DNA of 64,000 nt from Rugalucina vietnamica (GCA_964017185.1 OZ024884.1:19376048-19440047), one strand, 5' to 3'. Counted from the first letter of the stretch, positions 47,481 to 59,645 are shown. The notes: generated from the sequence alone by a model not told the origin. Numbers and translations: made by a program.

Positions 47481-49784
47481 AGCAAGGAAACTAAAATACA
47501 AAGATATGCTAAAGAGTCACATGCTAAAGAGTTACAAAACAAAACAAATAAAAAATGTATTCGATTTGAGCATTTACAAATGGTATTCACCATAAGCTGA
47601 ATGATTTGCCCAATATTTTCGAGCATTTCGATTTTATATCTTAATCGGATTGAAGATAATATATATGATACCTCACTATAGGCAATATAAAAAGTATATA
47701 AACCAAATGTTTATCATATATTTCATGATGCTTAGATAGATTGATCAAATTTTATTGCGCCTTGTATAAAAGTACCAGGCAAGAACATAAAAGTACCGAA
47801 ACAAAATCACTAATATAGAATTGATAATGATCTTAATGACAGAACGCTGAAATTCTTAACCACATAAGGGATACTTAAATGATAAATGTTTATATGCTTG
47901 GTCAGTTGTAGCCTTTTCCATTGATATATTATCAAACGACCACACAGAGTTTGATGTAAAAATGTTGAAATGTATGTCAATAGATAAACATTTAGGCGAT
48001 GTGAAACTAAAATTGAATGGGAACCCACCCAAAAGTTCTAAGGGTTAGGTAGAAAATTGCTGTTTGTAGCTCTTACGAGTTAAAACTGATACATTTATAT
48101 GTAAAACTACCAGCAAGTTATCAGACCAATAATGAAGAGGGAAAACTAACAATAGCATTAAGACTTTTTGAGCGATATGGAAGGGTGTTTAGCTCTCGCT
48201 CATAAACCAAACATGAAAGCTCTATCCATTGTTATGGAGTCTGTCGTGTGTTATTCTGCTACTTACAAGTTCGGTTGCACGTCTTTATACTTAACGTAAA
48301 GCTATTTAAAAAAGGCTCTAATTGTTGTATATTCTTTTAAAAGCACGCCTGCTTTGTTATCTGGGAAGGACAGAATTTTGTTTCGAATTGTACCAGTTTC
48401 TTGACATTGCTTATCGTTTACTTTTTGTGGAATTCTTCGTTCCGTTCTGAATGATTCTTAATCATTGAATCATTACATATTAGCTAATCGATGCGTGTGC
48501 ACAGGTGTTTACTTTCATTTTCAAAACATTCATTAACTTGGTATCATCATGTCTGTGGTAAAAACTCGATTCATATATTCATTCATATCTTTCACCTAAA
48601 CCCACTTGATTCACATGGCTTAAATCTCATCCCTTTAATGCTTTAAAGTGGTGAAAAGGTATGACAAGGTGTAAAGTAATAACATTATACACTGCGGTGA
48701 ATATCTGTTTCATAAACCACAGTTTCATTGATGTTATTTTCTACTTGACCGAATCCGTTGATATCCACCCCGCGTTCATCTATTAATGCTGGTACGCTGC
48801 TGCTACATTTCTAAAGCATCTCATCTTATTAGGCATCATTAAGCCTAATATACCCATGCATAGAAACTACCTATTGCTTTTTAATATGTTCAAGTCAATT
48901 CGGTCTTTGTTGGGGCCTTCATAAGAAATCGTTTTACAATTTGTATCACTTCGCTGCGATGAGAAATTTATTCAAAATTTCTTTGGGTTGAAATTAAGAC
49001 GTCAACAGTAAAATTGTTAACATATGGTGAACATTTTTGAACTGAATACTTTTATTGCTAAAGAAGACCTATTCAGTGTATGTTAAAGTCATTTGTAAGA
49101 AGTCTCGTCTTACATTGAGCTATAAAAACCTTAGGAAAGCTATTAAGTCAAAGAGGAGCATGTCTTATTTTTTGTAATATTATCTGTTCCTATGTTTATG
49201 TCAAAGAATGACATTTTACAGATACAGACGCTGACAACTTAATCGGTGTGAAATAATCGAGGACAGATAGACAAGGGTGTGTTGTAAAAATTGTAATCCA
49301 TCTTTCACACCATTAGTTCATGTATAACCCTCTCCAGTAAAATAATTTTGCGTCTTCTCGGCTGTTTAGTTCATTTGATTCTCAACTCGGTTTCCAGAAT
49401 CTAGGAAGCGAAACATACATCGATTTTTTATATTTTGAAATTGAAAAAAAAAAAATAACGTGAACACATCTCTTCTTCAAAATAAGGTATAAACCCAATA
49501 CCAAAGCGTCTGTCTTAGATACTACGGTGAATGACCTCTTTGACCCAAAAGACAGTGACGCAAGTTCACATTCTGTCGCGTTGAAATGTGACTATTTTTC
49601 AGTAGTGATTTTCAGTCCTTTAACTGTTTTAGTCACGCAATAATTTAGAAATTAAAATTCCATTAGTATTTAAGCGTTAAAAGTCTAATAAATCAAGCCT
49701 GCAGAAGAACTTTAACTCTCTTGTTAACAGTTATCAATTGGATATTTTATCTGTCAAAAGATCTACTAAACTGAAATTAAGTAA
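47481..49784. other. Intron sequence, nothing recognised
   Basis: AT-rich, no supported genes or repeats. Confidence 0.4.
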
Positions 49785-50290
49785 CAGCTTAATTAATAAC
49801 CAGACAAAATACAGCTGGTTTAATGTCATACCATTTGGTTTAACAAATTCTCCCGAACCGTTACAAGTCAATAGTATAAGAACAGATGATAAGTGAAACA
49901 GTACAACTGATGGATTAGTTAACATTGTTAATGTGCGTGTAGGATAAGAAAAAGAGAAACTCAATATTGTTGATGTTGAAACTCATACAATGTCGACAAA
50001 TAGAAATAAAAACGATGTGAGAACATTTAATGCTGCTGTGTGTTATAACAGTTGGCTATCAAAATGTCCCTCAACCGTTTTATCTAAATAATAACGAATA
50101 GATTAAACAAATGCTGTTGGGTGTCATACCAGTGCGCTTAGATGAGATTCCCGAACATTACATCTCAATAACTTGGGAACATAGTTTAGTACATTATAAG
50201 AATTTAGTTAACAACGCTAATGTACGTCTATGAATAAGAGAAAGCTAATACTGTCAATAATGAAACTCACCAGACTACAAGGTAACAAAT
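49785..50290. repeat. Diverged tandem duplication, unit about 300 bp
   Basis: GTCATACCATTTGGTTTAAC...ATTCTCCCGAACCGTTACA aligns with GTCATACCAGTGCGCTTAGA...ATTCCCGAACATTACA, and TAGTTAACATTGTTAATGTG with TAGTTAACAACGCTAATGTA. Confidence 0.75.
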
Positions 50291-52368
50291 CGCTAAGGTC
50301 GTAAATGAACCATAATAGAGCATGGTTGTTTCAGCATTTTTTCGTGGAAAAAAAGTGTCAGTTTCTAGCTATATCAAACAGCAGCAGAAATCCGTAGTTG
50401 GCTAAACCGAATGTGTGAGAAAATGTATTTTATTGCCTATAACTTGATGAAATGCCTATAAAATATCGATGATTTTAGCGATATTATATTTTAGACTGAA
50501 TATATATTTTTCATGATATAAATTCATTTTTTTATAACTTTTAAAGATCAACATATGTTTTAAGATATCTATAATTATTATCTTGAATTTCACAACACCG
50601 GCTTTGACAGTTTTATTGCATAAATCGTTGTGAAATCATTTGATTTTACCTGCCATACATGTTAAGAAGAATATTTCTTAAAGCATATCATTGTATATCT
50701 CATATTCTACATGTGTGGTATTATTATGATAACCTTTAATTTGGCATAAAGGACTAATATTTGCCATTTCTGAAGGTTCTATGGCAACGATGACAATAAA
50801 AACTGCATTTAAAAGAAAGTTGCTTTGATCTCTGAAGTAATTGGGAGCCCATGTAGAAAAGCCTAAAGTGCCTGCTCGAAGCATCTAAAATATATTGATA
50901 TAATGGACAGAGACGTTAGTGCTACGCATGATATTTACACGGATCATGCATGCAATTATCCAGTTGCGATATTTCAATGCCGATTGCTTCTGTGGTTAAA
51001 GCGTGTACTTATGCATATATAACAGACAGAAGCCAATAGCCTATAATTATTAATAGGCGACTCTTTAATTCCTAGAAAAAGAGGTGCTTTGTGTTTAGGA
51101 AAGCTAGGATATGGTGGAACTCAACGTTTGGCCTTAAAACACCCTTGGGAACAATTGCAAAACTAATATCAATGGCAATGATCTTTATGTATGTATGTCT
51201 CTCTGTCTGTCTGTCAAACATGGTCTGCGTAACCATCGAGAAAACACCCTTTGGTCAGTGAATGGGAGTTTATATCAACATCGGATTACGAATCGTTAAT
51301 GCTAAATTGTAGGGCAGATGTACGTTTTGAGCGCACACTAAAACAGATGATTTGACATGCCAAAAGGACAATTTTATTTTCTTTGATTTAAAATAAAAGT
51401 TCAATGAAAAGATATTTTTTAGATTTCTCATCAATCGAAAATATACTTTGATGTTTATATTTATGTTATTAATTTGATTCTTTTCTTTGATCTACACTTT
51501 TGACTGTTTGAAGTTTAAAGATTAAGGATTGGTTTAAATATTGAAGCTTGTGTATCCGCTTATTAAGTAACACTTGAATTTGGATTTCAATTTTATCTTA
51601 ATTTGCTATCTTTTTGCAACAAGAATTCGTTTGCTTGTGTCAGGTTGTTTCTTTTAACCAGAAAAAAAGATGAATGAACTATTCAATTGATCTTTTAACA
51701 TTCTTTCTTTCCAAACACAGAATTTAGTTAACTTTCAGGTTTTTAAAAATCGAAGTTAAAAGGCATATTCAATCATATCTAGATTTTCATTTTTGTTGAT
51801 AGTCTTCGCACCATTACCTCTAAAATGTATTTATAAACTTGCACTTTTTATTACACCTATGTTTTCATCAGCGGTTGCTTGACAAAATATTCATTATAGC
51901 ATGGAGATACGACAGAAGTTTCAACAAAGTTTAGTCAGCACATTCAGCTATGGACCCTATATTTACACATGCTAGTCCATGCAATAATTCCTTTGGTCAG
52001 ATTCAGATCCAGCAACCTTTATTTTTCAAAGGACGGTAACTCTTAGATTATGTTGTTAGACAACGGCTTATACTACAGATTTTGAAATATTTGTGCATTC
52101 ACCATTAATCATATTGTAATGTTATTGCCGTCACGAGAAAGTTTGACATCATTAGATTTCTTCTATACAGGAGAAAAAGAAGTCTGAAAATTACTTTGGT
52201 CGACTTTGTGAAATCAACCATTACAGAATGTCCTAGAATGACTATTCCCACGTCTTTGCAGTTCATACAGTATATACATATAATAATATGATGCAAGTTT
52301 TCGTCTAAAACGTCATTTTTTCGCAAAAGTATCAATATCAATTTCATCGCATATGCATCACAATTTTC
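50291..52368. other. Intron sequence, nothing recognised
   Basis: AT-rich; no supported features. Confidence 0.4.
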
Positions 52369-52642
52369 AAAAGATAAAGATAAAGATAAAGAAGCTTTAT
52401 TTAACGTCGCGTTTTTTAACAGACAACATTAGCTCATGAGCTATTATGCGACATAACAAATATCCTTAACAGATACTTACCTGCCTTCTTGTATCTTCCT
52501 GGAACTACCCTTTTATTGCGAGCGTCAGCAAGGGAGCTACCAGTACCATTTTTTACGCCTTTGGTATGGCGCGGCCGAGGATCGAACCTGCGACCTCCCG
52601 ATCCCGAAGCGGACGCTCTACCAGTTGAGCTATCGGGGCCGG
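52369..52642 (-). repeat. tRNA-derived SINE, nearly intact, AAAGAT-type tail
   Basis: On the - strand GATAGCTCAACTGGTAGAGC is a strong A box and GTCGCAGGTTCGATCCTCGG a strong B box. The body includes CTCATGAGCTAATGTTGTC, and the tail is a TCTTTA microsatellite. The head resembles a Pro/Arg-type tRNA but is followed by SINE body. Confidence 0.9.
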
Positions 52643-53235
52643 TAAGAAATTAATGATCAGGAACTCACACAAAGTGGCACCGCCCACGAAAATAATTGGA
52701 TTGCATAAATAATGTAGCGGAAGATTAAAACCACCAGAACATTATGTCCCTTCCAACTCCGCTGTTGTTTCGTCTTTAATGTCCCTTGTTTTCGTTGGTG
52801 TCTAAGGGTTGAAACCACTTTTGTCCTTGTCGTTTGTTTGTCGAAAAATCATTGGTAGAATACCACCTTCCTGGACAGAGCTCTCTATTTGTTGCTTTAA
52901 ATTATTCATTACATATATGTAGATTAAAAAACGGCATATGAGCAGTTCACCTTTTACTTTTTTATTTTTGAATTGGCTAACCGTTGAATTTTGGTGATAA
53001 TTTTGTTTATAATTATCAGCACAAACATAAATGCAGCACTTCACTTGTAAAAATTAATCAAGGCCTCTTCCTAGATCGTTTTAAAAATAAGTTTTATAAA
53101 TCTAAAATAAATGGTTTGGGCTATATACCAACCTTCACCTATGTGAGACTATATGGCATCACTCGACGCTCGATAAGGTCTCTCTGTATAAATGTATATC
53201 CATTATTACCCATTCTTGAACACATACTGCGATTA
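52643..53235. other. Intron sequence, nothing recognised
   Basis: A short frame at 52984-53241 (KINQGLFLDRFKNKFYKSK ...) has no recognised family. Confidence 0.4.
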
Positions 53236-54120
53236 ATTTAATAAAATATAATTGTTAGATCCTTTGGAATCAGTAAAAACATTGAAAGTGAAAAGGTGGG
53301 CCATATTGTACAATTTCGGGTAATGAACCTTCATCAGTGACCCTTTATAAAACTGGCAGCGAAAGCCAGATATTATTACTGCAATTTCAAGAATTTACAC
53401 CAGTGTAGTCTTAATCAAAGACTCGTATTCCCAAAAGGGCCAAATTATCAAAATACTGTTAAGAAGATGATTCTTAACGTACAAAAAATTTGAAATACTC
53501 CAAATATTCTCACCGATCCCAAAGGATCAAAAGAAAAATATAACCTGCACTATGGATGATGTACGGGGAGACTTTTTAGGACCGCCACACGGCACAACAC
53601 CAGCTGCAGTAATAGCAAATAAAATATAATTGTTGGATCCTTTGGAATCAGTAAAAACATTGAAAGTGAAAAGGTGGGCCATATTGTACAATTTCGGGTA
53701 ATGAACCTTCATCAGTGACCCTTTATAAAACTGGCAGCGAAAGCCAGATATTATTGCTGCAATTTCAAGAATTTACACCAGTGTAGTCTTAATCAAAGAC
53801 TCATATTCCCAAAAGGGCCAAATAATCAAAATACTGTTAAGAAGATGATTCTTAACGTACTAAAAAATTGAAATACTCCAAGTATTCTCACCGATCCCAA
53901 AGGACCAAAAGAAAAATATAATCTGCACTATGGATGATGTACGGGGAGACTTTTGAGGGCCGCCACACGGCACAACACCAGCTGCAGTAATAGCAAATAA
54001 AATATAATTGTTAGATCCTTAACGTACAAAAAATTTGAAATACTCCAAATATTCTCACCGATCCCAAAGGATCAAAAGAAAAATATAATCTGCACTATGG
54101 ATAATGCACGGGGAGATGAT
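53236..54120 (+). repeat. Satellite-like repeat S, two full units plus a partial
   Basis: Units of about 380 bp begin near 53239 and 53619 and a partial one at about 54000. They are nearly identical: CAATTTCGGGTAATGAACCT, AACTGGCAGCGAAAGCCAGA and TGATGTACGGGGAGACTTTT recur at constant spacing. A stray piece (CAATTTCGGGTAATGAACCC) also occurs at 22480. Confidence 0.95.
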
Positions 54121-54221
54121 AAGTGTATCGACTCTATTAAGAATAACCAATGTTTGTGGCTTGTTGAGTAACTATGGCCCATGTAATTGTTCTTGGTCGT
54201 TTATTCTCGGTAACATTTCTA

Positions 54222-54368
54222 GGCACGTGCGCGTGACCTAGTGGTAGAGAGTAGGACTGTGTCTCGAGAGATAATGGGTTCGAATTACCAAGACAGGATG
54301 AGGCTTCGTCCCGATATGTCTGAAAAATTTTGTACAATATCTTAAACAATGAAATAAAAACAAACAAA
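54222..54368 (+). repeat. tRNA-derived SINE, short
   Basis: GCGTGACCTAGTGGTAGAGAG is an A box and TAATGGGTTCGAATTACC a B box; the tail is AATAAAAACAAACAAAAAA. It ends about 95 bp before a Wnt1 exon. Confidence 0.8.
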
Positions 54369-54433
54369 AAAAGGTACAAGTAGGCAAAGATCAGGAAAAG
54401 GCGCAATCAGAAAAAGATTCCCACTCCAAAAAC
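54369..54433 (-). repeat. Inverted copy of the retroelement end, just before a Wnt1 exon
   Basis: These 65 bases appear to be the exact reverse complement of 56338-56402, and 52 of them of 54982-55033. The block directly follows an A-rich SINE tail and ends about 31 bp before the 54465 Wnt1 exon, so it reaches the region where the branch point of that intron is expected. Confidence 0.9.
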
Positions 54434-54464
54434 AAAACTATAAATATGTCATTTTTCTTTTCAG

Positions 54465-54730
54465 GTTGTCGTGAAGCAGCTTTCATTTACGCCATAACCA
54501 GTGCTGCTGTGGCTCATTCTGTGGCGCGCGCATGCGCAGATGGAAGTATATATACGTGTTCGTGCAATTATAACCTCAGACTGCCCGAGGGTAAAGACTG
54601 GGAGTGGGGTGGATGTAGTGACAATGCAAACTTTGGGAAGAAATTCTCGCGGAAGTTCGTGGACGTCATCGAGAAAGGACGAGACTTCCGGTACATGATG
54701 AATCTGCATAATAATGAAGCGGGTCGACGG
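54465..54730 (+). CDS. Wnt1: Wnt1, internal coding exon (central Wnt domain)
   Basis: The exon encodes [19 protein letters not shown], then [32 protein letters not shown] and [11 protein letters not shown]. These are the central Wnt1 blocks, with the family's conserved cysteines (GCRE, ARAC, TCSC, GGCSDN) all present. The acceptor is TTTTCTTTTCAG ending at 54464 and the donor is CGACGG/GTAGGT at 54731. The entry phase completes the Gly codon opened at 40670, and the exon leaves in phase 0, matching the exon at 59948. The intron upstream is about 13.8 kb. The exon is embedded in mobile DNA: a SINE at 54222-54368, an inverted retroelement end at 54369-54433 only about 31 bp before the acceptor, and a SINE tail and reverse-transcriptase element immediately downstream. 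Confidence 0.96.
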
Positions 54731-54802
54731 GTAGGTATTGCCTAAAAAGTAAGAACTGCTCACAAAATCATATAATCTTATTTGACATATCATTCATTTC
54801 AT

Positions 54803-54873
54803 AGAGGACCGAGAGAAGATTGGACTTAAATGTCCAACTGAGGCCACTTTAAGTGAAATCTTTATTATTATTA

Positions 54874-54912
<39 letters not shown>
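54803..54912 (+). repeat. SINE 3' fragment with TTA microsatellite
   Basis: AGAGGACCGAGAGAAGATTGG resembles the body end of the SINE at 32948 and is followed by an ATT/TTA run (54861-54911). Confidence 0.7.
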
Positions 54913-54913
<1 letters not shown>

Positions 54914-54981
54914 AACTTATTCGTTTTTGCTGCAAGCAAAGTTTGTCAACTTCAATAAACAGATTACCGTTGATCTTTTGT

Positions 54982-56402
54982 AGTGGGAATCTTTTTCTGA
55001 TTGCGCCTTTTCCTGATCTTTGCCTACTTGTACTATAGATGCAATATAGCTATACAAAATGTAGGTTTAATTCCACATCTAGGTACCTCGATGACCTTTT
55101 GAACATTGACAACCCTTATTTTGAAGGTATGGTCAATCAAATTTATCCACCTGAACTTCAGTTGAACAAAGCCAATATCTCAGATACTGAAGCCCCCTTT
55201 TTAGATCTACATCTTTCTGTTGCAAATGGATTTGTTTCTTCTAAAATTTATGATAAGCGCGATGACTTTGATTTTGATATAGTAAATTTTCCTTTTTTGG
55301 ATGGTGACGTTCCTCGTCGTGCTTCTTATGGTGTATACATTTCGCAACTTATTAGGTTTGCTAGAGTCTGCAATCATGTTACAGACTTCAACGCTCGAAA
55401 TAAATGTTTAACGGCAAAACTTCTCCAACAGGGCTATCGGTATCATAAACTTCGAAAAACATTTTCTAAATTTTATCGTAGACACTATGAATTGATTTCC
55501 AAATATAATGTTGGGTTAAAGACGCTTTTAAGTGAGGGCCTTTCGGAACCTGAATTTTATGGTGACTTGGTTTACAAATTTAAGAAACTTAAAGGAATTA
55601 ATGATTTTTCTTTTCAGTTCAGAAAAAACATAACACGTTACAGACGTATAGGTTATAACTTGAATGTTATGCGACAGTCTGCATGCTTAGTTTTTAACCC
55701 AATCATGGTTGATAACTATGCTGCCTTCTTTAATTGCACGCCGGTGGGTCGGGCGTCAGACTCTATGATGGCCCCGACATAAAGCTATTCATTTTAGTTG
55801 GTTGGGGCCGGAGCTTCTTGTCTGTTGCTTGGCCCACCGGGGTCCAACTGGTGTTTTTCTTTTGCTCCGGAGTTAGTAGGTTATTCGGCGCCCAGGGATC
55901 TCCATCGTCGGGCAGCTTACTCAGTCTGTGAGTCCTGGTTTTTGATTCATCAGGATGTTTATCATGATTTATTTGTTTGTTCTTGATGATTCATTGACTA
56001 GTTAGAGATTCACCACGAGGACCGAATAACTAACTAAATGTTATGAACCACTGCAGAAGCTGAGGGTGAGGTTATGGCCATGTAAAACCGGTTTAAGCCC
56101 GCCAGTAACTGAGTTACTGATCGTTCCAAGTCGATACTTCTGTGGTGGTTCTTTTTGTTTTATGTCTTGGTGTATGAATTTTTTTTTGTGCTGTTGGCGC
56201 CTTATGTGTGTTTTCATATTTTTAGTTAAGTTGGGGTAACTGAGTGGCCACCTATTGGGAAAATAGCTGCTCATTCGGCTTACGATATGTTTCATGGTAT
56301 AAGTACCTGATTGTTAGTTTGGTTTTTTCCCACCTCGGTTTTTGGAGTGGGAATCTTTTTCTGATTGCGCCTTTTCCTGATCTTTGCCTACTTGTACCTT
56401 TT
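54982..56402 (+). mobile_element. Retroelement piece flanked by direct copies of its end sequence
   Basis: A 52-bp sequence at 54982-55033 recurs as a direct repeat at the end of a 65-bp block at 56338-56402, enclosing a reverse-transcriptase reading frame (55039-55782) and about 550 bp of non-coding tail. The same 65-bp block is present inverted at 54369-54433. Terminal direct plus inverted repeats of this kind are known for Penelope-like elements; that assignment is inference. The element is 5'-truncated with respect to a full RT and lies inside the Wnt1 intron in the same orientation as the gene. Confidence 0.7.
55039..55782 (+). CDS. Reverse transcriptase C-terminal part (retroelement; Penelope-like suspected)
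   Basis: The 247-codon frame contains the polymerase motif RYLDDLL (YxDD class) near residue 16, followed by FLDLHLSVANG near residue 54 and YDKRDDFDFDIVNFPF, YGVYISQLIRFARVC and LLQQGYRYHKLRKTFSKFYR. This order (YxDD, FLDL, a Y.K.D segment, then a sipySQliR-type thumb motif) is that of retroelement RTs related to Penelope-like elements; the exact clade was not established. The fingers and most of the palm are missing N-terminally, and no GIY-YIG or other endonuclease domain is seen. The first Met is only the first ATG and need not be a true start. It is transposon DNA, not part of Wnt1. Confidence 0.8.
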   Translation: MQYSYTKCRFNSTSRYLDDLLNIDNPYFEGMVNQIYPPELQLNKANISDTEAPFLDLHLSVANGFVSSKIYDKRDDFDFDIVNFPFLDGDVPRRASYGVYISQLIRFARVCNHVTDFNARNKCLTAKLLQQGYRYHKLRKTFSKFYRRHYELISKYNVGLKTLLSEGLSEPEFYGDLVYKFKKLKGINDFSFQFRKNITRYRRIGYNLNVMRQSACLVFNPIMVDNYAAFFNCTPVGRASDSMMAPT

Positions 56403-57152
56403 AATAATAAAACTCTTAAAGAAACACCCATTCAAATAAAAACTAAAATCAATTTTCCCTCAGGGACACGTTTAAAAACAGCTTCATATAAGGCATTTGC
56501 ATTTTGGTATTTTTTCGAATAAATATCGAGTGCGCATATAGAGCGCATTGCTGCTACTAAATAATTGAAACATACCAAAAATCAACGGCTTGGCTAATAT
56601 AGACTGAAACATATTCGACGCCCGCTAAAGCACAACATTATTAGGCTGTCTACATAAACAAAACTGCCAAAAAATTAAGAACTTAATCTTGAAATGCAAA
56701 CTAAATTCCAATATAACGTTGACATTTTAGCTTGATATATGACAGCTAATGTAACAGGTATTTCAATAAAGTCTACGAATTAAACTGTCCTTTTATCTGA
56801 ATAATTGAAATTATCTCATTTTTATGTCTTAACACTTCAGCTCTAGTTAGCGTTATTTCATTCAGGGTACATTCCCTTCCACTGACTTAACCATGATCGC
56901 CAATAAACGTCGGGTTCTCAACCTTGTGCGAAATACCTGACATTTTGATTTGCAAAGGTCAAACGTGTTATACCCGTCTAATAATATGTTAGACGGGTAC
57001 TCCGTCTGATTCTGACATACAAATTTCGCTGTAAATGTGACATAAAACCAGTCGTTTCTACGTCAATAAAGACATTAAGGAGGAGATGCTGTGTCATTAG
57101 TACCAAGTGACACTGTGCCACATGATCTCCCTATACGACGACCATCTTGTGC
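56403..57152. other. Intron sequence, nothing recognised
   Basis: A 20-bp palindrome at 56973-57002 (ACCCGTCTAATA / TATTAGACGGGT) is the only structure noticed. Confidence 0.5.
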
Positions 57153-57437
57153 ATTACGAAAACTTGCCCATGTAATATATGGAGAATTTTTTTCAGTAGC
57201 AAAAACTGAAAATTTCATCAGAAAATTTTTGATGTTTTTCTTATTTTTGCTCAAAACATAGATTGTGGGTACACGTTAGAACCATAGAACCGCCTCGGCG
57301 AGGCGGTTCTAACGAGTACCCACAATCTATGTTTTGGAGCAAAAATAAGAAAAATAGGTATACCCACTCATACCCCAGCTTTGCTATATAAAAGTTGGGT
57401 TCAAAGGGGTATACATTACACGGACATGTTTGCATGA
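57153..57437 (+). mobile_element. MITE-A copy 9
   Basis: ATTACGAAAACTTGCCCATG to ACATGTTTGCATGATG; hairpin arms intact with a small repeat (AGAACCATAGAACCGCC); TATATAAAAG present. Confidence 0.9.
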
Positions 57438-57779
57438 TGGTATGCCAGATTTATTCAATGTTGGTATAGTTTATGTCTCAGGCAGGACTTTCTTTTCGCT
57501 TCCATCTAAATTTAATATAAAGCTGCGTTTTGTAGAAGTACTAACTATAGTAGGATTCGTCTTCTACACCAGTGACAAACGAGTAAACTTGCATGTCCTT
57601 TAGATCAGAAAATTAGCCATCAGTCGGCGCGTAAGTCTAATTGAAACGTTGACAGTTACTACATTTAACTTTCTGACATATACTGTCTATCTAGATTAAA
57701 AGCAACAACATATGACTTAACGTCATTCTTCTACACTGCTTGTACCATAAACATTTCGAATGCATTTTGTAATATTAAC

Positions 57780-57965
57780 AGAATACTTGTGGTTGCAATA
57801 TGCCGTATTGGTTTGCTTGGGTGGTAACATTTACTAGTATGAAGCACATTTTGATTGTCATGTCAACCAAATGTTGGGTAAAAGTCCCATAAAGTGGAGG
57901 CAATGTCCCGATATGACCACTGCTGTTGATTGGGACGTAAAACATCAATTTAAACAAACAAAAGC
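57780..57965 (+). repeat. R1 dispersed repeat, tail half
   Basis: TTGCTTGGGTGGTAACATTT, AAGTCCCATAAAGTGGAGGC, CTGTTGATTGGGACGTAAAA and CAATTTAAACAAACAAAA. Confidence 0.85.
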
Positions 57966-58486
57966 ATGATGTAATTGTTATGCTTGGCAATGTTAAAATA
58001 TCGATGAGCTAAGGTTTGAAACGCAGAGATACTAACATGTACGTTTGGATTTTATGGCCCAGACACAACTAAAATAAAGCCTTTAACACTGTTTCAGAGC
58101 ACCAGTTTGTCTGAATTCTTCCCACAGATAACATTACAATCAGGCAATATCAATACCAAATCAAATAACCATTAAATAGCAATTAGATAATGAGGTTTTG
58201 GAAACAAACATAAAACTAGGTCGAATATGTATGCCAAATGTTAACAACCAGCTGCTTTCTGAAGAGTGCACTAATAAACTTTGTTTCATAAAGTGTCTCA
58301 GTAATGTGTGGTCAGCCATTACACACGGTTGTAATGACGTAAATGTCGTAAACTCACACATTCCGCACTTATTTTGAACGAATAACGCGTATTTTTGAAC
58401 GGAATAACTATTGTTAAGAGATCCTTACTTCTAAAATATGCCGACAACAGGTGGTTTGCAAGCACTTCCTTCGTAAAGGCGTAAAG

Positions 58487-59096
58487 CCTGAGCTACACGA
58501 GAGATACAAGATGTATACATCTTGATCTATACAACTTTTGGTTCATAGACCTTGTAGAGCTACATGATAGACCTAGGTGTATGGACCTTTGTACTTTCTT
58601 CATCACAAATTTGTAACAATTGTTTTAATTCAAGAACACAAATAACAATAAAAAGCTCACTTTCATGTTACTTTATTTTCAAAACATTCCTGAATTTTAG
58701 CCAGTGCTTTGTGCCTCGCATCCTTCTTGGAATAATCTACCAAACTTACATCCAAAAGAATGGACATTTTCTTTCAACTCCTCCAACCCCCAGTATGCCA
58801 AAACTATTTATTGTGATGCAGTTTTTTTTCAGTCATGATGTTTGTTACATAATTGTTAACAAACAACCCTTTCACCCCATTCCCTGGAATTGCCAGTGAG
58901 TCATTCAGATAATGAAAAAGATGTATAAGTCAAGGTGTATGGAATAGGACATGTTCTATTCTCCAAAAAGGTTCATGAAGCTCCAAAAAGGTCTATGGAC
59001 CAAAGCTTTAAGGTAGGCTAGACGGAAGACCTTTGCTCTATACACCAAGGTCTATAGAGCAAAGATCTTCCGTGTAGCCTACACTTAACTTTATGT
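58487..59096. mobile_element. Possible MITE with imperfect TIRs
   Basis: AAGCCTGAGCTACACGAGAG at the left is matched by CTTCCGTGTAGCCTACACTT at the right (inverted). The right end also contains a hairpin at 59013-59083 (GTAGGCTAGACGGAAGACC / GATCTTCCGTGTAGCCTAC). Confidence 0.6.
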
Positions 59097-59419
59097 CCTA
59101 TTTGTCTGTATTAAAACTGTACCAGATTCCTCTTTACAATGTTTACATTTCGTTCCCTGGCTAATATTTAATATTTCATGACGCTTACTTTTGGAAGGCA
59201 AACATATATTATGTATAAACTTAATTTGTCACTATTTTGACAACGTTTGAAATAACATTTTCCTTTTTAGATATATATTGCCCCCTAGTTTTGGTTATTG
59301 TTGAATTTGTTCATCAGTACCGCTGCAGTACAACTTGTATGGTCAATATAATGTTGATACTGTCAGCTTTCCTTACATGATGATGTTTCGTTAGCATCAA
59401 CAGAGAGAAAGCTACTTAT

Positions 59420-59645
59420 CAATAGTGTCATGATTGTATGTTAGGGAGAAGCGCCATCAAATCATCTTGTATAAGATTACCACTACGATTGGCATATTCT
59501 CGAAGATACATTTTAATGTAATTAAACGAAATAGTTGAACTTTTTCTGCACTTAAAGAAAGAAATGACTCATGCATGTGACGAAACAAAAACGTAGGGTT
59601 TGAGAATAACCCTCTTTGAATTTGATTTCATTAAAAAATATTATT
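59420..59645 (+). pseudogene. Possible one or two older remnants of the Wnt1 thumb exon
   Basis: Bases 59424-59432 (AGTGTCATG) and onward can be lined up with the copy at 59797 through GTATGT, CATCAAA and the tail ATTCTCGAAGATA...TTTTAATG at about 59497-59516. A second weaker match (TTTTCTGCA...GAAATGAC, about 59541-59570, and ACCCTCTTTGAATTTGA near 59611) suggests a further deleted copy. No reading frame survives. This was done by eye, so it is tentative. Confidence 0.4.

Noticed and set aside
52560-52642. Possible tRNA gene on the - strand
   Set aside because: Same reasoning: strong pol III boxes but followed by SINE body and a TCTTTA tail.
54446-54745. ATG-started reading of the Wnt1 exon region as a single-exon gene
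   Set aside because: The ATG lies in the intron before the acceptor, and the stop lies after the donor; phases and homology require splicing.
59013-59083. MicroRNA precursor hairpin
   Set aside because: The hairpin is the terminal part of a probable MITE (58487-59096), and nothing indicates processing.
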